DNA of 64,000 nt from CPC320 sp002336405 (GCA_949372595.1 CASIAN010000006.1:141204-205203), one strand, 5' to 3'; shown: positions 45,445-54,553, counted from the first letter of the stretch. The notes: generated from the letters alone by a model not told the origin. Made by a program: numbers and translations.

Positions 45445-47142
45445 CTATTTGATCCGGTGCCAGTCGGCAACATTCCAAAGTTCGGAATCCCAGGTGTTCA
45501 GGATCACCCCACCAAGGGATTTGGCATGCGCAGACACCCGGCCGCGGTGTACGAGCGGTACAATGGTATAGCTGTCTTTGGTCAGCATATTGTTCAACTT
45601 GATCGCAATTTCGCCACGTTTTGCCAGATCACCGGTCTGGGCCAATTCGTCCAGCATCGCGTCATAGGCTGGATCACAGAACCGGTTGATGTTTTCGCCC
45701 TGCCACTGGCTTTCCGGCTTTGGTTCATTGCCACACCGATAGGCCGCCAGATAGGCTTGGGGGTCTGTGCCGTCAAACGTGTTTGCGTACATTTCCACAT
45801 CCGCATAGAACTTTTGAAATGTATCGGGGCTGCCGGGGTCACCGCCAAAGAAGACCGATGCATTCAAATTGCGAAGCTCAGTTTCGACACCGATTTCACC
45901 CCACCACTGTTTGATCAAGGCCTGAAAGTCCTGGCGAACAGCGTTGGTTGAGGTCTGGTACAGTATGGACAGGCGCACACCGTCTTTGGCGCGGATGCCA
46001 TCGCCACCCTTGGTCCAACCTGCGCTGTCAAGCAGAGCGTTTGCACCAGCGATATCTTGCTTCATGCAATAGTCATTGTTTGCGGCATAAAGGTCTGGTG
46101 CTGGTACCAGATCGCATGATACGCGACCAGCCTTACCATAGCCCACCTCAACAAGCAGGGGGCGGTCGATTGCCATCGACAGGGATTTGCGCACGTTGAT
46201 GTCCGATAAAAACGGATGCGGTGCTTTGCGGGTTGCGCGGATGTCAGCGTCCAAATCGGACGATGGATCAGTCATATTCATTTCAAGCCGCTCAACCAGC
46301 GGGCCAAAACCCGCGATGGCAACGCCTTTGCCAGCTTTTTCCATATTGGCAATGACGTCGGGGGCCAGTTGCAGGTTCCAAGCATAGTCAAATTCGCCGG
46401 TCTCCAGCACCGACCGGCCAGCGCCCGTGGCATCGCCGCCACCTTTGAAAGTCAAAGTCGCAAAGGCCGGTTTGGCGGGATCGCGGTAATTTGGATTGGC
46501 CGCCATCTGGATCACGTCATTGGGTCGGAAATCGGTCACAACAAACGGGCCAGTACCGATTGGGTTGAAGTTTTCTTCGGTGCAACCCGGGGCTTTGGCA
46601 CCCATGCAGTTTTCAAATTGTGCTTTTTGAATGATCGGTGTCTGGCCGCCCATGAAAGGGCCATAGGGATTGGGCTTGGGCGAAGAAAAATTCACAGTAA
46701 TCGTAAGTGCATCTGGGGTATCGATTGAGGTGACCCCTTCGAATTTTGCAAGCTGTGCACAGCCACCTTCTGGATGCATGCAATAATCCGCGGTGAATTT
46801 CACATCGGCAGAGGTGACAGGTGATCCGTCCGACCACAACAAGCCTTCTTTTAACTTCCAGGTGATCGCAGTGAGGTCAGCGCTGACCCCGCCGTTTGCG
46901 ACGGTGGGAATTTCTTGAGCAAGATAAGGCACAAGAGCGCCCGTTTCAGTATAGCGCCCCAGTGGTTCGATCACGATCGACGATGATTCGATATCCTTCG
47001 TCCCGCCTGAAAGATATGGGTTGAGGATTGATGGTGCCTGCCAGTAGATAATTTTGACATCACCGTCGCCGCCGCGTTCGGCCATGGCTGCCGGTGCCAG
47101 CGTAAACGCAGCGGCGGCTCCAAGAAATAAGTATTTGATCAT
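45445..47142 (-). CDS. Extracellular solute-binding protein, family 5 (peptide ABC transporter)
   Basis: 565 residues. Signal peptide with cleavage expected after AMA at 21. Family 5 features include IEPLGRYTETGALVPYLAQE, WKLKEGLLWSDGSPVTSADV and NPIGTGPFVVTDFRPND, near the standard SBP_bac_5 pattern. Periplasmic binding of oligopeptides, N-acyl amino acids or related ligands. GGGAG precedes the start. First gene of the minus-strand unit, 109 bases from the permease gene, which often allows higher expression of the binding protein. Confidence 0.93.
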   Translation of the reverse strand: MIKYLFLGAAAAFTLAPAAMAERGGDGDVKIIYWQAPSILNPYLSGGTKDIESSSIVIEPLGRYTETGALVPYLAQEIPTVANGGVSADLTAITWKLKEGLLWSDGSPVTSADVKFTADYCMHPEGGCAQLAKFEGVTSIDTPDALTITVNFSSPKPNPYGPFMGGQTPIIQKAQFENCMGAKAPGCTEENFNPIGTGPFVVTDFRPNDVIQMAANPNYRDPAKPAFATLTFKGGGDATGAGRSVLETGEFDYAWNLQLAPDVIANMEKAGKGVAIAGFGPLVERLEMNMTDPSSDLDADIRATRKAPHPFLSDINVRKSLSMAIDRPLLVEVGYGKAGRVSCDLVPAPDLYAANNDYCMKQDIAGANALLDSAGWTKGGDGIRAKDGVRLSILYQTSTNAVRQDFQALIKQWWGEIGVETELRNLNASVFFGGDPGSPDTFQKFYADVEMYANTFDGTDPQAYLAAYRCGNEPKPESQWQGENINRFCDPAYDAMLDELAQTGDLAKRGEIAIKLNNMLTKDSYTIVPLVHRGRVSAHAKSLGGVILNTWDSELWNVADWHRIK

Positions 47143-47349
47143 ATTATTTTATCTCCCATATTTGTGTTTTCACATTTCTATCAGTCCACTCTGACGCTGG
47201 GTTAAATCGGGTGAAAGCACTTCAATAACCTTTGGCCAATGCCCAATAGAAAGCAGAGTTTTTTGAAAAAGCAATGTTTTACATTTTTTTTCAGGGCGGC
47301 GCAAATAAATTATTGATTTTCGATGAATTTGCCTCTCCTCGAATTCTGT

Positions 47350-47379
47350 TTGACAGGCTTGTATTCCTCCCAGTACGGT
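47350..47379 (+). promoter_or_regulatory. Candidate promoter of the ATPase-M20 unit
   Basis: TTGACA (47350-47355) is a perfect -35 hexamer; 18 bases later TACGGT (47374-47379) may serve as a weak -10. It lies 25 bases upstream of the ATPase ATG in the 262-base AT-rich divergent region (47143-47404) shared with the binding protein gene. Confidence 0.3.
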
Positions 47380-47404
47380 TTCGATTATAATTTAGGGGAA
47401 TTTT

Positions 47405-49225
47405 ATGTTAGATGCTCCCATCGCGCGCGTCGAAAATTTAAGGGTCGAATTCCAAACAAAACAGGGCCTTGTGGTTGGGGTTGAGGATGTCTCATTCGAG
47501 ATTAACCCCGGTGAAACCGTCTGTGTTGTAGGCGAATCTGGCTCTGGAAAGTCGGTCTCATCCCTGTCGTTGATGCGGTTGGTTGAGTTTGGTGGCGGCA
47601 AGATTGCGGATGGCAGGCTGTTGTTTGATCGCAAAGCTGAGGGCATCGTTGATCTGGCGCAAACTGATCAGGCGCTGATGAGATCGATACGAGGTAATGA
47701 AATTGGGATGATATTCCAAGAGCCGATGACGGCGTTGAACCCAGTGTTTACCGTCGAGCGTCAGTTGACCGAAGGCTTGCGCCTGCACAAGTCTCTTACT
47801 CGTGATCAGGCCACGGAGCGGGCGCTTGAGTTGCTACGTGAGGTGCGCATTCCCGAACCAGAGCGTCGGATCAAACAGTATCCACATGAGCTGTCGGGGG
47901 GCATGCGGCAACGCGTTGTCATCGCGATGGCGATGGCTTGTGAGCCGCGGTTGTTGATTGCGGATGAGCCGACCACAGCGTTGGATGTGACGATACAAGC
48001 CGAAATTCTAGCGTTGATGGACCGTTTGAAACGTGAAACCGGAACCGCTGTTATGTTCATCACCCACGATATGGCGGTGGTGGCCCAGATGGCTGACCGC
48101 GTGGTGGTGATGTACCGCGGGAAAAAGGTCGAAGAGGGGCCGGTTACGGATATTTTCGAAAACCCCCAACACGACTATACAAAATCACTGCTGGCAGCGG
48201 TGCCGAAACTGGGCGAGATGCGTGGCAAATCCCTGCCGGAACCGATGCGGCTTTTGGGGACCAAAGATCACGATTTGACCCCGATTGAGGGGACAAATGT
48301 GCCGCTTTTGACGGTGCAAAACCTGACCACGCGCTTTCCTGTCAAGGGTGGTTTTCTGCGCCGGACCGTGGCCAATGTCCATGCGGTTGAAGACGTGTCG
48401 TTTGTGATTAATCAGGGACAAACGCTGTCTTTGGTGGGCGAGTCTGGTTGTGGAAAATCCACGGTGGGGCGCTCGATCTTGCGGCTGGTTGACCCGCTCT
48501 CTGGCAGTGTTGATCTCGGAGGGCAGGATATATTGGCGTTGCCGGCGGCAGAAATGCGGCAGGCGCGGGTACACATGCAAATGGTATTTCAAGATCCGTT
48601 TGCGTCTCTGAACCCACAGATGCAATTGTCAGATCAGGTCGCCGAACCGTTGCGAAATTATAACGTGGTCAGTGGGCAGGCACTTGAGGAGCGGGTAGCA
48701 GTGCTGTTTGATCGGGTGGAGTTACCGCGCAGTTTTCTGCAGCGGTTTCCTCATGAATTGTCAGGCGGCCAGCGACAGCGTGTGGCGATTGCGCGGGCGC
48801 TGGCGCTGAACCCCAAGCTGATCATTGCCGACGAGGCGGTCTCTGCTTTGGATGTCTCGGTGCAGGCCCAGGTGTTGAATTTGATGATGGAATTGCAATC
48901 TGATTTGGGGTTGTCGTTTTTGTTCATCAGCCATGATATGGCGGTGGTCGAGCGTGTCAGCCATCAGGTTGCGGTTATGTATTTGGGGCGGATCGTTGAG
49001 ATCGGTCCGCGATCTGCAGTATTTGAGACCCCTCAACATGCCTATACCAAAGCATTGATGAAGGCGGTTCCAATTGCTGACCCAAGACGGCGCAAAAAGG
49101 AAAAAGACCTGAATTTCAAGCCTATACCATCACCGATTCATGCTTTAGACTACAGTCCAGCACCGTCACAGTATAAGAAAGTCGCGGCAGGCCATTATGT
49201 TTTGACCACTGACAGCGGCTATTAA
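47405..49225 (+). CDS. Fused two-domain peptide ABC transporter ATPase (DppD-DppF type)
   Basis: 606 residues with two complete nucleotide-binding domains. First: Walker A GESGSGKS at 43-50, signature LSGGMRQRVVIAMA, Walker B LLIADEPTTALD. Second: Walker A GESGCGKS at 345-352, signature LSGGQRQRVAIARA, Walker B LIIADEAVSALD. Each domain ends with an oligopeptide-transporter C-terminal segment. It would power the two permeases encoded on the other strand. AGGGG precedes ATG 47405. The last gene base is 8 bases before the first M20 gene. Confidence 0.95.
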   Translation: MLDAPIARVENLRVEFQTKQGLVVGVEDVSFEINPGETVCVVGESGSGKSVSSLSLMRLVEFGGGKIADGRLLFDRKAEGIVDLAQTDQALMRSIRGNEIGMIFQEPMTALNPVFTVERQLTEGLRLHKSLTRDQATERALELLREVRIPEPERRIKQYPHELSGGMRQRVVIAMAMACEPRLLIADEPTTALDVTIQAEILALMDRLKRETGTAVMFITHDMAVVAQMADRVVVMYRGKKVEEGPVTDIFENPQHDYTKSLLAAVPKLGEMRGKSLPEPMRLLGTKDHDLTPIEGTNVPLLTVQNLTTRFPVKGGFLRRTVANVHAVEDVSFVINQGQTLSLVGESGCGKSTVGRSILRLVDPLSGSVDLGGQDILALPAAEMRQARVHMQMVFQDPFASLNPQMQLSDQVAEPLRNYNVVSGQALEERVAVLFDRVELPRSFLQRFPHELSGGQRQRVAIARALALNPKLIIADEAVSALDVSVQAQVLNLMMELQSDLGLSFLFISHDMAVVERVSHQVAVMYLGRIVEIGPRSAVFETPQHAYTKALMKAVPIADPRRRKKEKDLNFKPIPSPIHALDYSPAPSQYKKVAAGHYVLTTDSGY

Positions 49226-49233
49226 GGAGCATG

Positions 49234-50400
49234 ATGACCCAGCCAATGAGCGCGCGGGCGTTGATGGATAAGCTTGTGTCTTTTCCCACCGTCAGCCGAG
49301 ATAGCAATTTGCCACTGATAGATTGGGTGCAAGAATATCTTGAAGATCAGGGTATCAAAAGTCACCGTAAATACGACGAGAGCGGTGACAAGGCGGCCCT
49401 GTTTGCGCATGTTGGCCCAGATCAGGCGGGCGGCGTTGTTTTATCCGGCCATACCGATGTGGTGCCTGTGGACGGACAGCCATGGGACAGCGACCCGTTT
49501 GTGGTGACCGAAAAAGACGGACGGCTGTTTGGGCGCGGAACCTGCGATATGAAAGGCTTTGACGCGCTGGCGCTGTGGGCGCTGGTCGAGGCACATCATC
49601 GTGGGGTAAAGCGGCCGCTACAACTGGCACTGAGTTATGATGAAGAGGTGGGCTGTACTGGTGCGCCGCCGATGATCGAGCGGATGCTTGAGGTGTTGCC
49701 CAAAGCGTCGGCGGTGATCGTGGGAGAGCCGTCGATGATGCAGGCTGTGACTGGACATAAGGGCGGGCGCGGATTTCAGACGCATGTGGTGGGATTTGAA
49801 GTACATAGCTCGCTCATGCACACCGGCGTCAATGCGATTATGTCAGGCGCCAAATTGATTGAATGGGCCAATGAGATGAACCTTCTCAACCGGTCCAAGT
49901 CGCCCACAGAACTCGACGCCATGTTTGACCCCCCATGGACAACAGTGCATGTGGGTATGATTGAAGGCGGTACAGCGCATAATATTACCGCGAAAGACTG
50001 TCTTTTTGGTGTGGATTTTCGCAGTGTACCGAGCGAAGATCTGACCGCTTGGGGGGGTGCCTATCACGCCAAGGCCCGCGAAGTCGAAGCCGAGATGCAG
50101 GCGGTCCACCCCGAGAGTTATATCGAGGTCAAGGAGCGCTTTTCAGTGCCGGCATTGCAGCAGGAACCGGACGGAGAAGCTGAACGTATGGTCCGGCAGC
50201 TGACGGGCGATAACGCGACCCATGTGGTGTCATATGGCACAGAGGCCGGCCAGTTTCAGGAACGCGGTTATTCAGCGGTGATCTGCGGTCCCGGTAATAT
50301 CGCGCAGGCGCACCAGCCGAATGAATATATTACCAAAGACCAGTTTGCCGCGGGCGAAGCGTTTATGTCGCGCTTGCTGGCTAATTTGTCAGGAGCTTAA
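49234..50400 (+). CDS. M20 family deacylase, ArgE/acetylornithine deacetylase type
   Basis: 388 residues from ATG 49234; ATG 49231 is too close to AAGGAG. Di-zinc M20 ligands: SGHTDVVP, GRGTCDMKGFDA, LSYDEEVGCTGA (Glu-Glu), VIVGEPSMM and a late His in AQAHQPNEYI. ArgE removes acetyl from N-acetylornithine, but in this operon, just after a peptide-uptake ATPase, the enzyme more likely deacylates an imported N-acyl amino acid. No arginine genes are nearby. Confidence 0.88.
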   Translation: MTQPMSARALMDKLVSFPTVSRDSNLPLIDWVQEYLEDQGIKSHRKYDESGDKAALFAHVGPDQAGGVVLSGHTDVVPVDGQPWDSDPFVVTEKDGRLFGRGTCDMKGFDALALWALVEAHHRGVKRPLQLALSYDEEVGCTGAPPMIERMLEVLPKASAVIVGEPSMMQAVTGHKGGRGFQTHVVGFEVHSSLMHTGVNAIMSGAKLIEWANEMNLLNRSKSPTELDAMFDPPWTTVHVGMIEGGTAHNITAKDCLFGVDFRSVPSEDLTAWGGAYHAKAREVEAEMQAVHPESYIEVKERFSVPALQQEPDGEAERMVRQLTGDNATHVVSYGTEAGQFQERGYSAVICGPGNIAQAHQPNEYITKDQFAAGEAFMSRLLANLSGA

Positions 50401-50402
50401 CT

Positions 50403-51566
50403 GTGCCAATCAGAAACCGTATTGCTGACCTGCACGATGAGGTCACAGGGTGGCGTCGCGACATGCATCAAAACCCCGAGCTGATGTTTGAAACGCACCG
50501 GACTTCGGCATTTATTGCCGATAAACTAAGAGAGTTTGGCTGTGATGAGGTGGTCACCGGTATTGGACGCACTGGAGTTGTTGGTGTGATCAAAGGTAAG
50601 ACCGACAGTGCAGGCAAAGTTGTTGGGCTGCGGGCGGATATGGATGCGCTGCCGATTAAAGAGGCAACCGGCCTAGAGTATGCCAGTCGAACAGAGGGTG
50701 TTATGCATGCTTGTGGTCACGATGGGCACAGTGCAATGTTGCTTGGGGCGGCAAAATACCTTGCGGAAACACGCAATTTTGATGGGGCGCTGGTCGTAAT
50801 TTTTCAGCCCGCAGAAGAGGGTGGCGGCGGTGCGCGCGAGATGTGTGAAGACGACATGATGGCACGGTGGAATATTCAGGAAGTGTACGGCATGCACAAT
50901 TGGCCCGGCGAACCGGTCGGCAACTTTTATATTCGCCCGGGGCCATTTTTCGCAGCCACCGACCAGTTCGATATCAGCGTCGAGGGCTGTGGCGGTCATG
51001 CGGCCAAGCCACAGCAGACCGTGGACCCGACGGTTGTGGCCAGCCACGTGGTGCTGTCTTTGCAAAGCGTGGTCAGTCGAAACGCGGATCCAGTACAGCA
51101 AATGGTGATTTCGGTTACTGCATTCGAGACCGCGTCAAAAGCCTATAATGTCATTCCAGCCTCGGTGCATCTGCGCGGTACGATTCGGACGATGAGCGCC
51201 GAGATGCGCACTTTGGCAAAAAAACGCCTGATCGAGGTTGCGGAGAACACTGCCCTTGTTTTTGGAGCAAAAGCGCACGTGCAGTATCACCCCGGTTATC
51301 CGGTGATGAGCAATCACCCACAGCAAACAATGCTTGCCGCCGATGTGGCGCGGGTCGTTTCAGGTCAATGCGATGAGGCCCCACTGGTGATGGGAGGCGA
51401 GGATTTTGCGTATATGCTGTTAGAACGTCCAGGGGCGTATATCCTGATGGGCAATGGAGACACTGCGGCGGTGCATCATCCGGAATATAACTTTAATGAT
51501 GAGGCAATACCGGCGGGTGTGAGTTTTTGGGTTGAACTCGCCGAAAGCCGGATGCCGCCTTATTAG
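50403..51566 (+). CDS. M20 family amidohydrolase, hippurate hydrolase/aminoacylase type
   Basis: 387 residues starting with GTG 50403, AGGAG 7 bases upstream. Ligand motifs MHACGHDGHSAMLLGAAKYL, FQPAEEGGGGAR, VYGMHNWPGEPVG and VMGGEDFAYMLL belong to the amidohydrolase (hippuricase, indole-acetyl-amino-acid hydrolase) branch of M20. It would hydrolyse N-acyl or N-aroyl amino acids in the cytoplasm. Only 2 bases after the ArgE-type gene; the two enzymes are distant relatives of different branches, so they are not a tandem copy. Confidence 0.9.
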   Translation: MPIRNRIADLHDEVTGWRRDMHQNPELMFETHRTSAFIADKLREFGCDEVVTGIGRTGVVGVIKGKTDSAGKVVGLRADMDALPIKEATGLEYASRTEGVMHACGHDGHSAMLLGAAKYLAETRNFDGALVVIFQPAEEGGGGAREMCEDDMMARWNIQEVYGMHNWPGEPVGNFYIRPGPFFAATDQFDISVEGCGGHAAKPQQTVDPTVVASHVVLSLQSVVSRNADPVQQMVISVTAFETASKAYNVIPASVHLRGTIRTMSAEMRTLAKKRLIEVAENTALVFGAKAHVQYHPGYPVMSNHPQQTMLAADVARVVSGQCDEAPLVMGGEDFAYMLLERPGAYILMGNGDTAAVHHPEYNFNDEAIPAGVSFWVELAESRMPPY

Positions 51567-51582
51567 AGGCGGTTGGCTGTAA

Positions 51583-51613
51583 AAAAACCCTCAACAAAAT
51601 TGTGAGGGTTTTT
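51583..51613. terminator. Bidirectional terminator between the M20 unit and infC
   Basis: AAAAACCCTCA (51583-51593) and TGAGGGTTTTT (51603-51613) form an 11-bp perfect stem with a 9-base loop. The flanking A-run on one side and T-run on the other suit termination in both directions, for the amidohydrolase (+) and infC (-). Confidence 0.85.
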
Positions 51614-51646
51614 GTCGTGCGATGCGGTTTTTAGACGCGCACGTTT

Positions 51647-52192
51647 TTACTTTGGCAGCGGCCCAATCATCATAATCATTTGGCGGCCTTCCATTTTAGG
51701 CATGTTTTCAACCTTGCCCGATTCTTGCACGTCGTCAGCGACCCGTTCAAGCAATTCTCGCCCCAGATTGAGGTGCGCCATTTCACGTCCTCGAAATCTT
51801 AAGGTTATTTTAACTTTGTCACCATTGGCCAAAAACTTGTAAACATTTCGCATTTTAACGTCATAGTCGTTAATGTCCGTGCCAGGTCTGAACTTAACCT
51901 CTTTAACCTCAATTATTTTTTGTTTTTTACGGGCCTCTGATTCGCGTTTTTGTTGTTCATATTTGAACTTCCCAAAGTCCATAATTTTGCATACGGGCGG
52001 GTTCGCATTGGGAGATATCTCAACTAGGTCCAGGCCAACGGCCTCGGCCATCTCGATTCCGCGATTTGGCGACACTAAACCGACGTTCTCTCCTTCTGCG
52101 CCAATCAGGCGAATTTCGGGGTTGTTGATCCGTTCATTGATCCGGGGTCCGGTTTCGCGCGACGGAGGCGCGTTGTGAGGTCTGCGGGCTAT
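51647..52192 (-). CDS. infC: Translation initiation factor IF-3, likely with AUA start codon
   Basis: 181 residues from ATA 52192 (family about 180). IF-3 binds the 30S subunit and checks the start codon and initiator tRNA. N-domain contains RINERINNPEIRLIGAEGENVG and FGKFKYEQQKR; the C-domain has VKEVKFRPGTDINDYDVKMRN, VKITLRFRGRE and LELL-type helices. In frame, GTG 52216 would add eight residues but has no Shine-Dalgarno, while GAAGGA lies 8 bases before ATA and the family begins xARRPHNAPP. E. coli infC uses AUU for autoregulation by IF-3, so a rare codon is expected. Confidence 0.93.
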   Translation of the reverse strand: MARRPHNAPPSRETGPRINERINNPEIRLIGAEGENVGLVSPNRGIEMAEAVGLDLVEISPNANPPVCKIMDFGKFKYEQQKRESEARKKQKIIEVKEVKFRPGTDINDYDVKMRNVYKFLANGDKVKITLRFRGREMAHLNLGRELLERVADDVQESGKVENMPKMEGRQMIMMIGPLPK

Positions 52193-52521
52193 TTTTTTGT
52201 TCCTTCGGTTGTTCACTGATTTGAAGCGTGACGGTAGCCGTCCGCGCTGTTGTTTTCAAGTGTGAACTTTGTTTTTGACATATTTACAATGTACATTGGC
52301 TTTGAACGCCGCAACTAGCTATCCTAACGGGCGCGTTGTGCGAAAATTTTAGGGTTTAACTTTGCCCAGATCAAAGGAGAAATTTGTTGATTTGATGTTC
52401 ATTTCGGGGTCGGTCACGGCGTACTGAGGTCATTAACCTCTTCTTAACGTCGTTTGTAAATGATGGCCGCTTCCGGACTTTGATATAGTTTATAAGGACT
52501 TGATCTTCTGACGAAGATACT

Positions 52522-52551
52522 TTGCAACTTTATTCTCGTGTGAGATAAAAT
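52522..52551 (+). promoter_or_regulatory. Candidate promoter of gntR
   Basis: TTGCAA (52522-52527) and TAAAAT (52546-52551) are 18 bases apart, 4 of 6 and 5 of 6 matches to the sigma-70 consensus. The leader to the TTG start would be about 105 bases and include the palindrome at 52623. Confidence 0.35.
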
Positions 52552-52622
52552 AATTAGGCTAATATGGGTGTACTTTATATGTATAAATTCTATATGGTGT
52601 GTCAATATGACTTTATTTACAG

Positions 52623-52639
52623 TTAGCCTGCCAGGCTAA
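52623..52639. promoter_or_regulatory. 17-bp perfect palindrome, probable GntR operator
   Basis: TTAGCCTG and CAGGCTAA flank a single C. The half AGGCTAA recurs at 52556-52562, just after the candidate -10. The palindrome ends 24 bases before the gntR start. GntR/FadR regulators bind short inverted repeats and often control themselves, so this is a good operator candidate; binding is not shown. Confidence 0.5.
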
Positions 52640-52663
52640 GTCCCGGTAGCAGGAGACCGACGC

Positions 52664-53362
52664 TTGAACAAAATTAAAATTAACGAAACTCATTCCCTTT
52701 CAGATACCGCCTATCAAACCTTGCGGCAGGCCATACTATCGGGTGAACTGGCGGCAGGTTTTTTTGCCTCCGATAGAGAACTTTGCGAGCGGTTTTCTTT
52801 CAGCCGCACTCCTGTGCGCGAAGCAGTATTGCGCTTACGTGATGAACGATTGGTTGAGGTTCTACCTCGAAAGGGCATGCGCGTCTGTGCTTTGATGGTT
52901 GATGACATGCGCGAAATGAGCGTTGTTTTGAAAGCCCTAGCTGTTCAGGCGGCTGCGCAGATATCTGCAGACGCACTTGATGCGTCAGATGTGGCCACCA
53001 TTGAGGATCATGTTTCTCGCATGGAGAAAACGGTTTCTGATGAAGATCGAGGCGTCTGGTTGGACGCGGAGACGCAATTTCACATGCACCTTATTCGCCT
53101 ATGCAAAAACAAGAGGCTGATCGGAATTTATGAAAATTTGTTTGGTCTGATGGAGCGGGCGCGATATTTTACTTTGTATCTGCGCCAAACCCCAGTCGAA
53201 TCAACGGAAGAGTACCGGCAAATCCTAAGTGCGCTTACCCCGGGTGGAAGAGAGCGTCTGGTGCAGGTTTATAGCGCCCATTGGCAGCGCAGCTCTGACG
53301 AGATGTTGCAGTTGATCTCTAAGTACACGAAAGGAACTGTCCGGGCGTCTTTGGGTATGTGA
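52664..53362 (+). CDS. GntR family regulator, FadR/FCD subfamily
   Basis: 232 residues starting at TTG 52664 with AGGAG 8 bases upstream. N-terminal winged helix-turn-helix: DTAYQTLRQAILSGELAAG, DRELCERFSFSRTPVREAVLRL, ERLVEVLPRKGMRV. The C-terminal FCD helical ligand-binding domain starts near 85 and includes ETQFHMHLIRLCKN. Such regulators sense organic acids or amino acid breakdown products. No catabolic operon is attached, so the target is unknown; self-control is suggested by the palindrome upstream. Confidence 0.92.
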   Translation: MNKIKINETHSLSDTAYQTLRQAILSGELAAGFFASDRELCERFSFSRTPVREAVLRLRDERLVEVLPRKGMRVCALMVDDMREMSVVLKALAVQAAAQISADALDASDVATIEDHVSRMEKTVSDEDRGVWLDAETQFHMHLIRLCKNKRLIGIYENLFGLMERARYFTLYLRQTPVESTEEYRQILSALTPGGRERLVQVYSAHWQRSSDEMLQLISKYTKGTVRASLGM

Positions 53363-53659
53363 AGTGCGGTCCCGAGGGTGAGGGGTGAGTCCCCGAATGC
53401 AGAGGTGGGCCAAGCCTTGTGTTGTGACCAAATACGGGTCTGTTCGCCCAGAGTATTTCCTTATGTTTAATCTGTACCTCTAACGTTTGTTCTGCACTGA
53501 TAAAGCTATTCAATTTAATACAAAAAGACAATTTTTTTTGTGTTGAAATATAAATTCACCAATGAAACTAATTCTTGGCCTTATTTTAAAATTCCAGCTG
53601 GACCAGTTAAGCAAGCCGAGCCTTTATTAAACAGATCCCGATTGCAGCACTTGGCGTAG
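53363..53659. other. 297-base convergent intergenic region
   Basis: Lies between the ends of gntR (+) and the ferredoxin reductase gene (-). AT-rich in its second half, with a T8 run near 53530. I see no gene with family features and no G/C-stem terminator. Confidence 0.45.
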
Positions 53660-54496
53660 TTATCCGACAAATGCTTTCTCAACTACAAACTCAGCGGGAT
53701 CTGAATTGGCGCCCTCGCGCAGGCCATAGTTCTCTAGAATAGATTTTAAATCTGTGTTGAGCCCCATTGATCCGCAGACCATTGCACGATCATGTTCGGC
53801 GGTGATTGCAGGCAAGCTGAGATCTTCAAATACCTTACCTTGCTGCAATAAGGTGGTGATGCGACCCATGCATGGACTGTTTTCGCGGGTTGTAGTCGGG
53901 TAATACTCCAATTGGCCGTCGATCATATCACCAATCAACGGATCGTCTTTCAGACCGGCAATCAAGCTGCGGCCGTATTCCAAGTCTGCCCGGTTGCGGC
54001 AGGTGTGGGTCAGGATGACTTGGTCATAATCTTCATAGGTTTGCGGTTCGCGGATCAGCGATGCAAACGGTGCAATACCAGTTCCGGTGGCAAAAAACCA
54101 AAGCCGCTTGCCCGGCAAAAGCGCGTCATGCACCAATGTTCCAACGGGTTTGGGGCGCAAAATAATCTGGTCACCTTGTTTGATATGCTGCAAGCGGCTG
54201 GTCAATGGCCCATCTTGCACCTTAATCGAATAGAATTCCAGCGTATCGTCCCACGTGGGCGCCGCAATTGAATAGGCGCGCAGCAGGGGCTTGCCGTCGT
54301 CTTGTGGCAGGCCAATCATGACAAATTCACCAGCTCGAAACCGAAACGAAGAAGGGCGGGTGATGCGAAAGGAAAAAAGGCTTTCTGTCCAGTGCGTCAC
54401 CTCGGTGACCGTCTGCAAATCCGGACGAACTGTTGGTTTCTTTACAAGCGGTTGCTGTGGTGCGTCTATTTTTGTCATTGTGCTGTGATACGTCAT
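53660..54496 (-). CDS. fpr: Ferredoxin/flavodoxin--NADP+ reductase
   Basis: 278 residues. FAD-binding motif LRAYSIAAP, phosphate-contact region, NADP-binding FFATGTGIAPFASLIREP, and CGSMGLNTDLKSIL; ends in the VEKAFV-type C-terminus usual for subclass of bacterial Fpr. Transfers electrons between NADPH and ferredoxin. As the last gene after cysI and cysH it is the probable source of reductant for the sulfite reductase. ATG 54496 or ATG 54478 could start it; neither has a strong Shine-Dalgarno. Confidence 0.92.
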   Translation of the reverse strand: MTYHSTMTKIDAPQQPLVKKPTVRPDLQTVTEVTHWTESLFSFRITRPSSFRFRAGEFVMIGLPQDDGKPLLRAYSIAAPTWDDTLEFYSIKVQDGPLTSRLQHIKQGDQIILRPKPVGTLVHDALLPGKRLWFFATGTGIAPFASLIREPQTYEDYDQVILTHTCRNRADLEYGRSLIAGLKDDPLIGDMIDGQLEYYPTTTRENSPCMGRITTLLQQGKVFEDLSLPAITAEHDRAMVCGSMGLNTDLKSILENYGLREGANSDPAEFVVEKAFVG

Positions 54497-54553
54497 TCAG
54501 TTTCGGGAATATCCCGCCTCGTTTAGCGTGAAATTTTATAGATTGTAAGTGTT

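Larger units (their letters stand above)
52193..52663. other. 471-base divergent region between infC and gntR
   Basis: AT-rich with no coding frame. It carries the IF-3 ribosome-binding site (AAGGA near 52201-52205), a candidate gntR promoter (52522-52551), a TTAGGCTAA site (52554-52562) and a 17-bp palindrome (52623-52639). A 10-base self-complementary AATGTACATT lies nearer infC. I could not assign an infC promoter. Confidence 0.6.

Noticed and set aside
47386..47391. Perfect TATAAT just upstream of the fused ATPase gene
   Set aside because: As a -10 it would put the transcript start inside the ribosome-binding site and has no -35 at the right distance.
53507..53555. A-run and T8 run that could fold into an A/T hairpin near the gntR end
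   Set aside because: Stem would be almost only A-T pairs; too weak for a terminator call.
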